Positions 25,489-33,847 are shown, numbered from the stretch's first letter. The stretch: DNA of 47,377 nucleotides from an uncultured Allobosea sp. (GCF_945956895.1 NZ_CAMFJF010000030.1:1-47377), one strand, 5' to 3'. Numbers and translations are program-made. Notes: generated by a model from the sequence alone, not told the origin.

Positions 25489-27372
25489 TCAGGTTCTGAG
25501 GAAGCCGATGGAGATCCACGGCACGGCAGCGACGACGATGAGGCCGATGAGCAGGGCGAGGATGTAGCCCCAGATGTATTTCAGGCCTTCGTCGGGATTG
25601 ATCTTGCTGATCGCGCAGGCGCCGTAATAGCCGACGCCGAAGGGCGGGGCGAAAAGCCCGATGCCCATCGCGAAGATCACGACCATCGAATAATGGACCT
25701 CGTGGACACCGACCTGCTTGGCGATCGGGAACACCAGCGGCCCGAACAGCACGATCGCCGGGATGCCCTCGAGCACGCTGCCGAGAATGGTGAAGGCGAC
25801 GATCGAGATGGCGAGGAAGCCCCAGGCGCCGCCGGGCACCGCCGCCATCGCCTGCGCCAGATCGCGCGAGAAGCCGGATTGCGTCAGGCCCCAGGCCATG
25901 GCGGTGGCGCAGCCGATGATGAAGATGATCGCGCCGGTGAGCGACGCCGTCTCGACCAGCATCTTGGGCAGGCGGCGCCAGTCGAACTGCCGATAGAGCA
26001 GGATGCCGGCAAGCACCGCATAAGCGATGCCGATGGTCGAGACTTCCGTCGCCGTCGCGACACCCTCGACCACCGCCGCGCGGATGACGAAGGGCAGGGC
26101 GATGGCGGGTGCTGCGACCAGCGCGAGCTTGGCGATCTCGCGCTTGGGATAGCGCGTGACATTGCTGAGGTCCTCGCCGCGGCAACGCCACCAGACGACG
26201 AAGCAGAGCGCCGCGCCCAGCACCACCGCCGGCAGCATTCCGCCGGTGAACAGCGCGGCGATCGAGACACCGGTGACCGAGCCGATGGTGATCAGCACGA
26301 TCGAGGGTGGGATCGTCTCGGTCTGCGCGCCGGTGGCCGAGAGCAGGGCGACGAGATCGCCGGGCTTGGCGCCGCGCTTCTGCATCTCGGGGAAGAGCAC
26401 CGGCGCGATCGCGGCCATGTCGGCGATCTTCGAGCCGGAGATGCCGGAGACCAGATACATCGCGCCGACCAGCACATAGGACAGGCCGCCGCGGACATGG
26501 CCGAGCAGGCTCGCCAGGAACTGGATCATGGCGCGCGCCATGCCGGTCATCTCGATCAGCGCGCCCAGGAAGATGAAGAGCGGCACAGCGAGCAGGATGA
26601 GATGGCTCATGCCCTCGTCGAGCCGCCCGACCATGACCAGCATCGGCGTCGAAGTGGTGCAGGCGAGATATCCGAAGGTGGCGAGCGCGAAGGAGAAGGC
26701 GATCGGCACGCCCGAGAAGACGTTGAGCGCGACGACGCCGACGAAGAAGACGATCAGGTTGAGCTTGCCGAGCGGCTTCAGCGCCGGGCCGGCGAGCCAG
26801 AACAGCAGCACGAACAGCGCGGTGAGCCCGATCGCGAGCAGGGCGGGCTTCAGCGAGGAGAAGCGCAGCAGGCGGCAGCAGGCCGCGATCAGCATCAGGC
26901 CGACGCCGACCGGAATTGCCGCGGCGCGCCAGGCATTGGTGATCTCCAGCGCCGGGGTGACGATGAAGCTCTCTTCCTCGGCGTATTCGATCGCATGCGG
27001 AATGATCAGCAGCAGGAAGGCGATCGAGGCGGTGATCGCGACCGCCTCCAGCAGCGCCCGCATCTGCGGCGAGACGCGGCTGACGAGGCCGGTCATCCGC
27101 ATATGCTCGCCGCGCCGGAGCGCGACGACCGCACCGAGCATCGAGAGCCAGAGGAACAGGATCGAGGCGAGTTCGTCAGACCAGACCAGCGGGGCGTGGA
27201 AGACGTAGCGCGCCATGACGCCGGCCCCGAGAATGATGATCTCGATGAGCACCAGCACCGCCGCCACCGTCTCGACCAGCCCGCCCAGCGCACGGTCGAG
27301 ATGGCCTGCGGCGCGGCCAAGCCCGTTTGCGGGCATGGCGGCAGCGGGAAGGGGCGCGCTATGGGCATCCAT
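25489..27372 (-). CDS. TRAP transporter permease, DctQ-DctM fusion
   Basis: A 627-residue inner-membrane protein that joins the small (DctQ, about residues 1-190) and large (DctM, about 200-627) TRAP permease subunits. The Q part shows RYVFHAPLVWSDELASILFL, the strongly conserved Trp-Ser/Asp-Glu motif. The M part shows VPLFIFLGALIEMTGMARAM, GISGSKIADMAAIAPVLFPE and GIGLFAPPFGVGYYGACAIS. It uses a sodium or proton gradient to bring in an organic acid presented by the binding protein. AGGAAA precedes the ATG by 8 bases. The upstream gene is the binding protein and the downstream one is the VOC protein, so the transporter serves the RuBisCO-like pathway. Confidence 0.93.
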   Translation of the reverse strand: MDAHSAPLPAAAMPANGLGRAAGHLDRALGGLVETVAAVLVLIEIIILGAGVMARYVFHAPLVWSDELASILFLWLSMLGAVVALRRGEHMRMTGLVSRVSPQMRALLEAVAITASIAFLLLIIPHAIEYAEEESFIVTPALEITNAWRAAAIPVGVGLMLIAACCRLLRFSSLKPALLAIGLTALFVLLFWLAGPALKPLGKLNLIVFFVGVVALNVFSGVPIAFSFALATFGYLACTTSTPMLVMVGRLDEGMSHLILLAVPLFIFLGALIEMTGMARAMIQFLASLLGHVRGGLSYVLVGAMYLVSGISGSKIADMAAIAPVLFPEMQKRGAKPGDLVALLSATGAQTETIPPSIVLITIGSVTGVSIAALFTGGMLPAVVLGAALCFVVWWRCRGEDLSNVTRYPKREIAKLALVAAPAIALPFVIRAAVVEGVATATEVSTIGIAYAVLAGILLYRQFDWRRLPKMLVETASLTGAIIFIIGCATAMAWGLTQSGFSRDLAQAMAAVPGGAWGFLAISIVAFTILGSVLEGIPAIVLFGPLVFPIAKQVGVHEVHYSMVVIFAMGIGLFAPPFGVGYYGACAISKINPDEGLKYIWGYILALLIGLIVVAAVPWISIGFLRT

Positions 27373-27426
27373 CGGGGGCGTTTCCTGTCTTGTGCTTTGG
27401 GGGCCTTATAGGCCCGCCTGCACCCC

Positions 27427-28443
27427 TCAGGCCAGCTTGCCGACGGCGTCTTCGAGCAGGCTCCAGGCATCCTTGCCGAAGCGCTCCTGCCACTCCTTGT
27501 AGAAGCCTCCCTCGCGCAGCTTGGCTCGGAAGGAATCCGGGTCGGTCTTGTTGAATCCCAGGCCCTTGGATTGCAGGTCCGCCTGCACGGTTTCGTTGAA
27601 CTTCTTGATGTCGCCGCGCTGGGCGACGCCGGCATCGTTGATCGCGCCCGCCACGATTGTCTGGACATCGGGCGGCAGGCCGCGCCAGGCGCGTCCATTG
27701 GCGATGAACCAGAACCCGTCCCAGATATGGTTGGAGATGGCGCAGCTCTTCTGCACCTCGTAGAGCTTGGCGACCTGGATGATCGGCAGCGGGTTCTCCT
27801 GCGCATCGACCACCTTGGTCTGCAGCGCCGAATAGACCTCCGAGAATTGCAGGCTCGCCGGCGCGGCATCGAGCGCCTTGAACATCGAGATCGAGAGCGG
27901 GCTCACCGGCACGCGAATCTTGAGGCCGGCCATCTCCTTGGCGGTCTCGATCGCCTTGCCCGAGGTGGTCATCTGGCGGAAGCCGTTGTCCCACATTTTC
28001 TCGAAGGCGTAGAGATTGACCTTCGAGATGGCATCGCGGACATGGGCGCCGAGCTTGCCGTCCATCGCTTTCCAGACCTGATCGTAATCGGCGAAGGCGA
28101 AGCCGACCGCATTGATCGCCGCGACCGGCACCAGCGTCGCGATGACCAGCGCGGACGGCGTGAAGAAGGTGATGCCGCCGTTGCGGACCTGGCTCAGCAT
28201 GTCGGTATCGCCGCCGAGCTGGTTGTTCGGGAAGATCTTGATCTCGACCCGGCCGTTGGTCTCCTTCGCGACGCGCTCCGCCGCCTCCTGGGCGCGGATG
28301 TTGAGCGGATGGCTGAGCGGCAGGTTATTGCCGTATTTCAGCTCGATTTCGGCCGCCCGCGCGATGTGGGGCATGGCGATAAGCGAGGCGGCAGGCGCCG
28401 CGGCGAGCGTGCGCAGCACCGTGCGGCGCGTGAAGTTCGTCAT
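27427..28443 (-). CDS. TRAP transporter substrate-binding protein (DctP family)
   Basis: A 338-residue periplasmic binding protein with a twin-arginine-like signal (TNFTRRTVLRTLAAAPAAS) and cleavage near HIARAAE. Typical DctP features are IELKYGNNLPLSHPLNIRAQ, IFPNNQLGGDTDMLSQVRNG, and the carboxylate-binding Arg in AGLKIRVPVSPLSISMFKAL. SEVYSALQTKVVDAQENPLP closes the ligand site. It begins the leftward operon; the start at 28443 was chosen because the Tat-like signal begins there. A short GC hairpin (27401-27415) lies between it and the permease gene and may favour binding-protein expression. The ligand is probably a hydroxy or sugar acid. Confidence 0.92.
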   Translation of the reverse strand: MTNFTRRTVLRTLAAAPAASLIAMPHIARAAEIELKYGNNLPLSHPLNIRAQEAAERVAKETNGRVEIKIFPNNQLGGDTDMLSQVRNGGITFFTPSALVIATLVPVAAINAVGFAFADYDQVWKAMDGKLGAHVRDAISKVNLYAFEKMWDNGFRQMTTSGKAIETAKEMAGLKIRVPVSPLSISMFKALDAAPASLQFSEVYSALQTKVVDAQENPLPIIQVAKLYEVQKSCAISNHIWDGFWFIANGRAWRGLPPDVQTIVAGAINDAGVAQRGDIKKFNETVQADLQSKGLGFNKTDPDSFRAKLREGGFYKEWQERFGKDAWSLLEDAVGKLA

Positions 28444-28500
28444 GGTGATCCTCCCGGTATCGCTGGTGCGATTTGATTGATTGCGGTCTTCTTGCCCTGA

Positions 28501-28542
28501 GATTAGGAAGCTGGAATGATGGTGGTCAAACTCAATTACTGA
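28501..28542 (-). promoter_or_regulatory. sigma-70-type promoter of the TRAP/RLP operon with candidate operator
   Basis: Reading leftward, TTGACC (28529-28524) and CTAATC (28506-28501) are spaced 17 bases apart, giving a leader of about 55 bases before the binding-protein ATG. Just upstream, TCAATTACTGA (28532-28542) is a near-palindrome that could be the operator of the divergent LacI-type regulator. The promoter is a good pattern match and the operator is a guess. Confidence 0.5.
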
Positions 28543-28561
28543 TGGTTTTTGATGTGATTCC

Positions 28562-29632
28562 ATGACGGATGCGTCGGAGAGAAACGGGAGCGGGGAGAGC
28601 CCCCAGCGTCGGCGCATGGCCCGCATCGCCGATGTCGCGGCGCTGTCGGGTGCCTCGACCGCGACGGTCGACCGGGTGCTGAACCAGCGTCCGGGCGTGC
28701 GCGCCGCGACCGTCCAGCGCGTCCTCAAGGCCGCGAGTGAACTGGGCTATGTCCTCGATCCCACCTTGCCGGCGCAGGCCTTCACGCCGATGCGGCTCGC
28801 CTTCCTGCTGCCCGCCGGCAGTAACCGCTTCCTCGCCATGCTCGGGCGCCATATCGCCGAGGCGCAGGAGCAACTCGCCTCCTTCAACATGCGCGCCCGC
28901 GTCGAGTTCATCGAGAGCTTCAAGCCGGAGCTCCTCGCCCAGCAGCTCCGGCAGGTCGGGCGCGATGTCGACGGCATCGCCTTCATGGCACTGGAGCATC
29001 CGGCGGTGCGCGAAGCCGTGAACGGCCTCGCCGAGCGCGGCGTGCCGGCCGTGACCCTGATCTCCGACATCGCCAATGCCCGCCGCGCCGCCTATGTCGG
29101 GCTCGACAACCGCTCGACCGGGCGCACAGCCGGCTATCTCGTCGCCCGCTTCATCGGCAAACGCCCGGCCAAGGTCGCGATGATCGCCGGCAGCCTGAGC
29201 TACCGCGCCCATGAGGAGCGCGAGATGGGCTTCCTGCATCTGTTCGAGGAGATGTTTCCGCAGATCGAGGTGGTCGGCCTGCGTGAGGGGCACGATGAGG
29301 AGGCGCGCAACTATCGCCAGACCAAGATGCTGCTCGCCCAGCATCCGGACCTCGCCGGCATCTACAATATCGGCGGCGGGCCGGAAGGCATCGCAAGAGC
29401 GCTGAAGGAGGCGGGCCGCCAGCAGGAGGTCGTCTTTGTCGGCCATGGCCTGACGCCTGCAACCCGCGCGCTCCTGCTCGACGGCACGATGGACGCGGTC
29501 ATCACCCAGCATCCCCATGCGGCGCTGATGAGTTGCATCGCGATCTTCGCCAATCTGCGCGCCGGCCGCCCGGCCCTGGAGGGCACGGCGCCGCCGAGCA
29601 TCGAGATCATCCTGCGCGAGAATTTGCCGTGA
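28562..29632 (+). CDS. LacI family transcriptional regulator
   Basis: A 356-residue regulator. The LacI helix-turn-helix is at about residues 20-45 (RIADVAALSGASTATVDRVL, then NQRPGVRAATVQRVL), followed by the hinge and a periplasmic-binding-like sugar domain (PMRLAFLLPAGSNRFLAML to the C-terminus). The N-terminal 18 residues before the HTH are unstructured (MTDASERNGSGESPQRRR). It is divergent from the TRAP/RLP operon with 118 bases between, and is very likely its repressor, with a sugar acid or phosphorylated intermediate as inducer. The N-terminal extension is slightly long, and a start at the second Met (MARIADVAAL) is possible. Confidence 0.92.
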   Translation: MTDASERNGSGESPQRRRMARIADVAALSGASTATVDRVLNQRPGVRAATVQRVLKAASELGYVLDPTLPAQAFTPMRLAFLLPAGSNRFLAMLGRHIAEAQEQLASFNMRARVEFIESFKPELLAQQLRQVGRDVDGIAFMALEHPAVREAVNGLAERGVPAVTLISDIANARRAAYVGLDNRSTGRTAGYLVARFIGKRPAKVAMIAGSLSYRAHEEREMGFLHLFEEMFPQIEVVGLREGHDEEARNYRQTKMLLAQHPDLAGIYNIGGGPEGIARALKEAGRQQEVVFVGHGLTPATRALLLDGTMDAVITQHPHAALMSCIAIFANLRAGRPALEGTAPPSIEIILRENLP

Positions 29633-29651
29633 GGCTCTGATTCCTCCACGC

Positions 29652-29756
29652 GTCATTCCGGACAAGCCGCGAAGCGGCGCCGATCCGGAATCCATCGTAG
29701 GACTGGGCGCTCTATGATGGATTCCGGGTCTCCGCTGCGCTTCGCCCGGAATGACG
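29652..29756. repeat. palindromic intergenic repeat, family B (copy 1)
   Basis: The outer arms are GTCATTCCGGACAAG-like and CCGGAATGAC, with inner arms GATCCGGAATCCATC and GATGGATTCCGGGTC. It is related in plan to family A but differs in core. A second copy is at 39725-39838 and a related variant at 45278-45364. It lies between the regulator and mmcB genes. Confidence 0.75.
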
Positions 29757-29831
29757 GTTGCGGTTGCTGGAAGGTCGAGCCTCATGACAGGCAGGCTTGC
29801 ATTCCCAGAAACAAAGAGGGAACATGTCGCC

Positions 29832-30299
29832 ATGTCCCTCCCGGATTCCGTCCTGAACCCGCCGCCGGCGCGGCCCGATATCACGCGCATGGTCTGCCGC
29901 GGCGCCGCTCGTCACCTGCGCGAGCGCGGCTATGCCATCGTCAAGGAGATGACCTTCGCCAATGGGCGGCGCGGCGACATCGTCGCGCTCTCGCCGTCGG
30001 GCGAGCTTTGGGTCGTCGAGGTCAAGTCCGGCATCGCGGATTACCGCGTCGATGGCAAATGGCCGGATTACCGCGACTATTGCGACGGCTTCCTCTTCGC
30101 CGTCGCGCCCGAGTTCCCGCGCGAGATCCTGCCCGACGATGTCGGGCTGATCGTCGCCGATGGCTATGGTGGCGAATTGCTGCGCGCGCCGCCGCGCCAT
30201 CCCTTGAGCGCGGCGCGGCGCAAGATGCTGACGATCGCGCTGGCGCGGCTGGCCTCAGGCCGGCTCTCGCTGATCGAGGATCCCGAAGGAGCGGCTTGA
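29832..30299 (+). CDS. mmcB: MmcB family DNA repair protein
   Basis: A 155-residue protein matching the MmcB family, a PD-(D/E)XK nuclease-like fold known from alphaproteobacteria and linked to the SOS and mitomycin C response. The landmark is LWVVEVKSGIADYRVDGKW, where Glu-x-Lys is the presumed catalytic pair. It is preceded by the strand NGRRGDIVALSPSGE, where Asp completes a D-ExK set, and followed by WPDYRDYCDGFLFAV. The ATG at 29832 was chosen by family alignment (MSLPDS...); a longer in-frame extension overlaps non-coding sequence. It is convergent with the regA gene, with a 10-base gap. No LexA box was identified upstream. Confidence 0.88.
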   Translation: MSLPDSVLNPPPARPDITRMVCRGAARHLRERGYAIVKEMTFANGRRGDIVALSPSGELWVVEVKSGIADYRVDGKWPDYRDYCDGFLFAVAPEFPREILPDDVGLIVADGYGGELLRAPPRHPLSAARRKMLTIALARLASGRLSLIEDPEGAA

Positions 30300-30309
30300 G
30301 GTTGGCCCG

Positions 30310-30876
30310 TCAGCGCGGGGCGCGCTTGGCGAGAATGCGTTGCAGCGTTCGGCGATGCATGCCGAGGCGGCGCGCCGTCTCCGAGACATTGCGGCTGCAC
30401 AGCTCGTAGACGCGCTGGATATGCTCCCAGCGCACCCGGTCTGCCGACATCGGATTTTCCGGCGGCTGGGGGCGGGCATCGCGCTGTGCGGCGAGCGCGG
30501 CATGGATCTCGTCGGCATCGGCCGGCTTGGCGAGGAAGTCGAAGGCGCCGAGCTTCACGGCGCTGACGGCGGTCGCGATATTGCCGTAGCCGGTCAGCAC
30601 CACGCCGCGCGCATCGGGGCGGCGCTCCTTCAGGCGGGCGATCACATCGAGCCCGTTGCCGTCGCCGAGGCGCAGGTCGATCACGGCGAAGGCGGGCGCG
30701 GCTTCCTCGACGGCGGCGATGCCGGCGGCGACGCTGTCGGCGATACGGACCGCATAGCCCCGGCCTTCCATGGCGCGGGCGAGGCGGGTGAGAAACGGCT
30801 TGTCGTCGTCCACCAGCAGAAGGGACATGTCGGCGGCCGGGCCGGGCCTGTCGGTTTCGCTCGCTGCGTCCTGCAT
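30310..30876 (-). CDS. regA: redox response regulator RegA/ActR/PrrA
   Basis: A 188-residue two-component regulator. The receiver domain shows LLLVDDDKPFLTRLARAMEG, the phosphoacceptor Asp in VIDLRLGDGNGLDV, TGYGNIATAVSAVKLGAFDF and the conserved Lys in LAKPADADE. A Pro-rich linker leads to the Fis-type helix-turn-helix C-terminus, VSETARRLGMHRRTLQRILA, which is almost invariant in RegA, PrrA and ActR. The protein controls respiration, photosynthesis, CO2 or nitrogen fixation or acid tolerance depending on the species. It follows its sensor gene (regB) 84 bases downstream, both leftward, and is convergent with mmcB. Confidence 0.93.
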   Translation of the reverse strand: MQDAASETDRPGPAADMSLLLVDDDKPFLTRLARAMEGRGYAVRIADSVAAGIAAVEEAAPAFAVIDLRLGDGNGLDVIARLKERRPDARGVVLTGYGNIATAVSAVKLGAFDFLAKPADADEIHAALAAQRDARPQPPENPMSADRVRWEHIQRVYELCSRNVSETARRLGMHRRTLQRILAKRAPR

Positions 30877-30960
30877 CGTCTTCTCCTTGCCGCTTCTCGG
30901 CGCGCTGCGGCCGCGCGCATTAGGGTTTCGCTTTGCCGAACAGGTCCGTATTGGGCCTGC

Positions 30961-32367
30961 TCAGCCAGGCTCATGTAAAGCCGATGCGCCTGCCTGGGTA
31001 CCCCCCTCGGTTGGCAGATCGGCTTCGAAATCGTCGCGGGACCAGGTGATTCGGATCGAAGCGCCACTGGAGGGCGCCGGCCGGTTCGAGAATTCCAGCG
31101 TGGCGCCGCCCCGCTCCAGCAGGGTCTTGGCGATGAAGAGCCCGAGCCCGAGGCCCCCGCCGGCGCGCCCTTCGCCGGAGCCGCGCGAAAGATAGGGATC
31201 GCCGGCTCGCATCAGCACGTCCGGCGGGAAGCCCGGACCGTCATCGGCGATTACCAGCACGACCTGATTGTGATTCCACTCCCCGGCGATCGTCACGGTC
31301 GAGCGCGCGAAATCGACGGCGTTGTCGACGATATTGCCGAGGCCGTAGATCATGCCGGGATTGCGGCGGCAGACCGGCTCCGGCTTCTCGCCGGTCATCG
31401 TGATCTCGAAGGGCGTGCCGAAGGGGCGCTGCGGCCCGGCCGCTTCCTCGATCAGCAGGCGCAGGGTGAGTTGGCCGAGCGGCCCGGCATCTTCATCCTG
31501 CAGGCTGGAGAGCTTGCCGAGGATGCCGCGGCAGCGCTCGACCTGCTCGCGCAGCAGGGCGATATCCTCCGCCATCTCGCCATCGGGCGGGGCGAGCCGG
31601 GTCAGTTCGCGCGCGACGAGCGCGATGGTGCCGAGCGGCGTGCCGAGTTCATGCGCGGCGGCGGCAGCGAGCCCGTCGAGCTGGGACAGGTGCTGCTCGC
31701 GGGCCAGTACGAGCTCCGTCGCGGCGAGCGCGTCGGAGAGGTCGCGCGCCTCCTTGGCGACGCGCCAGGCATAGATGCCGGTGAAGGCGAGGCCGAGCAC
31801 GAGCGCAACCCAGTTGCCGAGCTGGTAGAAGGCCGGCAGCACCGGCCGGTCGTCGCCGGTCCAGGGCAAGGGTAGGTGATAGCGGCTGAGCAGGGTCGCG
31901 AGCCCCATCGCCATCAGCCCGAGCACCAGCGTGCGCTGCGGCGGCAGGGCGGTGGCCGAGATCATCACCGGCGCCAGGAAGAGGATCGCGAACGGGTTCT
32001 GCAGGCCTCCGGTCATGAAGAGCAGGGCTGCGAGCTGGGCGATGTCGAAGCCGAGCAGGGCCGTCGCGGCCCTGTCGTTGAGGCGGTGGCTCAGCGGAAA
32101 GCGGATGCGCAGCGCGATATTGAGCCAGGCGGAGACCGCAATGACGCTGAAGCACCAGCCGAACGGCAAGGGAAAGCCAAGCCCGAAATGCACGCCGGTG
32201 ACGGCGAGGCTCTGGCCGGCGATGGCGAGCCAGCGCAGCCGGACCAGCGTATCCAGGCGCAGATGGCGGCTGGAACGCGCCAGGGCCGGGGCGGAAAGGT
32301 CCGGAAAGCTCACGTTTCGAGGGTCTCCTGCGCGGCGCCTGCCGACGGTTTTGCCTGTTTCATCCAC
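30961..32367 (-). CDS. regB: redox-sensing histidine kinase RegB/ActS/PrrB
   Basis: A 468-residue sensor kinase. Six membrane helices fill roughly residues 45-205, with the quinone-binding signature TGGLQNPFAILFLAPV between helices 3 and 4. The H-box is AAAAAHELGTPLGTI with His239. Exactly 40 residues later comes Cys279 in EQVERCRGIL, the position of the redox-active Cys in RegB (His225 to Cys265), so both known sensing devices are present. N, G1 and G2 boxes read IVDNAVDFARS, VIADDGPGFPPDV and GGGLGLGLFIAKTLLE. The first 18 or so residues are not clearly conserved, and a GTG at 32313 with GGAG upstream is a possible alternative start. It is divergent from phaZ. Confidence 0.93.
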   Translation of the reverse strand: MDETGKTVGRRRAGDPRNVSFPDLSAPALARSSRHLRLDTLVRLRWLAIAGQSLAVTGVHFGLGFPLPFGWCFSVIAVSAWLNIALRIRFPLSHRLNDRAATALLGFDIAQLAALLFMTGGLQNPFAILFLAPVMISATALPPQRTLVLGLMAMGLATLLSRYHLPLPWTGDDRPVLPAFYQLGNWVALVLGLAFTGIYAWRVAKEARDLSDALAATELVLAREQHLSQLDGLAAAAAHELGTPLGTIALVARELTRLAPPDGEMAEDIALLREQVERCRGILGKLSSLQDEDAGPLGQLTLRLLIEEAAGPQRPFGTPFEITMTGEKPEPVCRRNPGMIYGLGNIVDNAVDFARSTVTIAGEWNHNQVVLVIADDGPGFPPDVLMRAGDPYLSRGSGEGRAGGGLGLGLFIAKTLLERGGATLEFSNRPAPSSGASIRITWSRDDFEADLPTEGGTQAGASALHEPG

Positions 32368-32427
32368 ATCGCAGGAAAATCTTAGCCTTTAGCCGGGTTG
32401 AATGAGAACAAAATCAACGTAAGGTGC

Positions 32428-32443
32428 GATGCTGCGTCGCATC
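32428..32443 (+). promoter_or_regulatory. candidate PhaR-type operator upstream of phaZ
   Basis: GATGCTGCGTCGCATC contains CTGC-GTC-GCAT, one base off the CTGC-N3-GCAG pattern described for PhaR sites, and has 5-base flanking arms (GATGC/GCATC). It lies 37-52 bases before the phaZ ATG. PhaR control of polyhydroxyalkanoate genes is known; its use here is inferred. Confidence 0.4.
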
Positions 32444-32479
32444 ATCGTATGTTGCGCCGCCGGAAGGACGTTTGATCGT

Positions 32480-33799
32480 ATGTACGGGGCTGCCATGTCG
32501 TTTGCCTACCATGCCTACGAAGCGGTTCACATGATGGTGAGCCCGGTGCGCGGGGTTTCGGATGCGATGCATCTGGCCTTCAAGAACCCGGCCAATCCGC
32601 TGACCTATACGCCATTCGGCCGCAGCGTCGCGGCCTCCTGCGAATTGTTCGAGCGCATGACGCGCCGCTACGGCAAGCCCGCCTTCGGCCTCGACGAGAC
32701 CACGGTCAACGGCGTCAAGGTCGCCGTCGAGGAGCGTGTCGTCTGGGAGCGCCCCTTCTGCAAGCTGGTCTATTTCGACCGCAAGATTCAAAGCAGTCGC
32801 CGCAAGCCGCAGCCGAAAGTGCTGCTGGTCGCGCCGATGTCCGGCCATTACGCCACGCTGCTGCGCGGCACGGTCGAGGCCTTCCTGCCGGGCCATGAGG
32901 TTTACATCACCGATTGGGTCGATGCCCGCCTCGTGCCGCTTTCAGAGGGACGCTTCGACCTCGACGATTACATCGACTACGTCATCGGCATGCTGCAGAT
33001 GCTGGGACCGGACACTCATGTCATGGCGATCTGCCAGCCGTCCGTGCCGGTCATCGCCGCGATTGCTCGCATGGAGGCCGAATCCGACCCCTGCGCGCCG
33101 CGCTCGATGACGCTGATGGGCGGCCCGATCGATACCCGGCGCTCGCCGACCGCCGTGAACCAGCTGGCGATGGAGCGCGGCACGGACTGGTTCCGCCGCA
33201 ACTGCATCACCGTCGTGCCTTTCCCGAGCCTCGGTGCATTCAGGCAGGTCTATCCCGGCTTCATGCAGCTCTCGGGCTTCATGGCGATGAATATCGACCG
33301 CCACGTCACCGCCCATTATGACATGTTCAAGCATCTCGTCAGCGGCGACGGCGACTCCGCCGAGAAGCACCGCGACTTCTACGACGAGTACCTGGCGGTG
33401 ATGGACCTGACCGCCGAGTTCTATCTCCAGACCGTCGACACCGTCTTCGTGAAGCATTCCCTGCCCAAGGGCGAGATGATGCATCGCGACAAGCCGGTCG
33501 ATCTCACCGCCATCCGCCGCGTCGCGCTGATGACGGTCGAGGGCGAGATGGACGACATCTCCGGCGTCGGCCAGACCCAGGCCGCGCATGACCTCTGCGT
33601 CAACATTCCCGACGACAAGCGCGTGCATTACCTCCAGCCGAAGGTCGGCCATTACGGCGTCTTCAACGGCTCGCGCTTCCGTGCTGAGATCCAGCCGCGC
33701 ATTTCCGACTTCATGGTCAGTCTCGACATGGAGGCGGCCAAGGAGCGCCGGAACGACAGCGCCGGCGAGCAGCGCAAGGCGCTCAAGGTCGTCCGCTAA
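32480..33799 (+). CDS. phaZ: intracellular polyhydroxyalkanoate depolymerase
   Basis: A 439-residue enzyme that mobilises stored PHA in granules. It has no signal peptide. The nucleophile elbow carries Cys185 instead of Ser (MAICQPSVPV), the hallmark of PhaZ1-type intracellular depolymerases. A catalytic Asp is expected in MTVEGEMDDISGVGQ and the His in KVGHYGVFNGSRF. Other landmarks are LLVAPMSGHYATLLRGTVEA and VYITDWVDARLVPLSEGRFD. The ATG at 32480 has GGAAGG about 12 bases ahead; an ATG at 32495 (MSFAYHAYEAVH) is equally plausible. It stands divergent from regB, so storage breakdown and redox sensing share a control region. The overlapping hairpin at its 3' side may end the transcript. Confidence 0.93.
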   Translation: MYGAAMSFAYHAYEAVHMMVSPVRGVSDAMHLAFKNPANPLTYTPFGRSVAASCELFERMTRRYGKPAFGLDETTVNGVKVAVEERVVWERPFCKLVYFDRKIQSSRRKPQPKVLLVAPMSGHYATLLRGTVEAFLPGHEVYITDWVDARLVPLSEGRFDLDDYIDYVIGMLQMLGPDTHVMAICQPSVPVIAAIARMEAESDPCAPRSMTLMGGPIDTRRSPTAVNQLAMERGTDWFRRNCITVVPFPSLGAFRQVYPGFMQLSGFMAMNIDRHVTAHYDMFKHLVSGDGDSAEKHRDFYDEYLAVMDLTAEFYLQTVDTVFVKHSLPKGEMMHRDKPVDLTAIRRVALMTVEGEMDDISGVGQTQAAHDLCVNIPDDKRVHYLQPKVGHYGVFNGSRFRAEIQPRISDFMVSLDMEAAKERRNDSAGEQRKALKVVR

Positions 33800-33812
33800 G
33801 ACCTCCCTTTCC

Positions 33813-33847
33813 CATCGCCCGCGAATCCCGCACAATCGCGGGCGATG
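33813..33847 (+). terminator. 12-base stem hairpin ending on the next start codon
   Basis: CATCGCCCGCGA (33813-33824) and TCGCGGGCGATG (33836-33847) are fully complementary, with an 11-base loop. It starts 14 bases after the phaZ stop. The last three bases are the ATG of the metalloprotease gene, so the hairpin buries that start codon and any ribosome binding site. No T-run follows. Confidence 0.6.

Noticed and set aside
25693..27411. A 572-codon frame opposite the TRAP permease fusion
   Set aside because: It is dominated by Asp, Arg, Glu and His runs with no domain and is a mirror of the hydrophobic TRAP gene.
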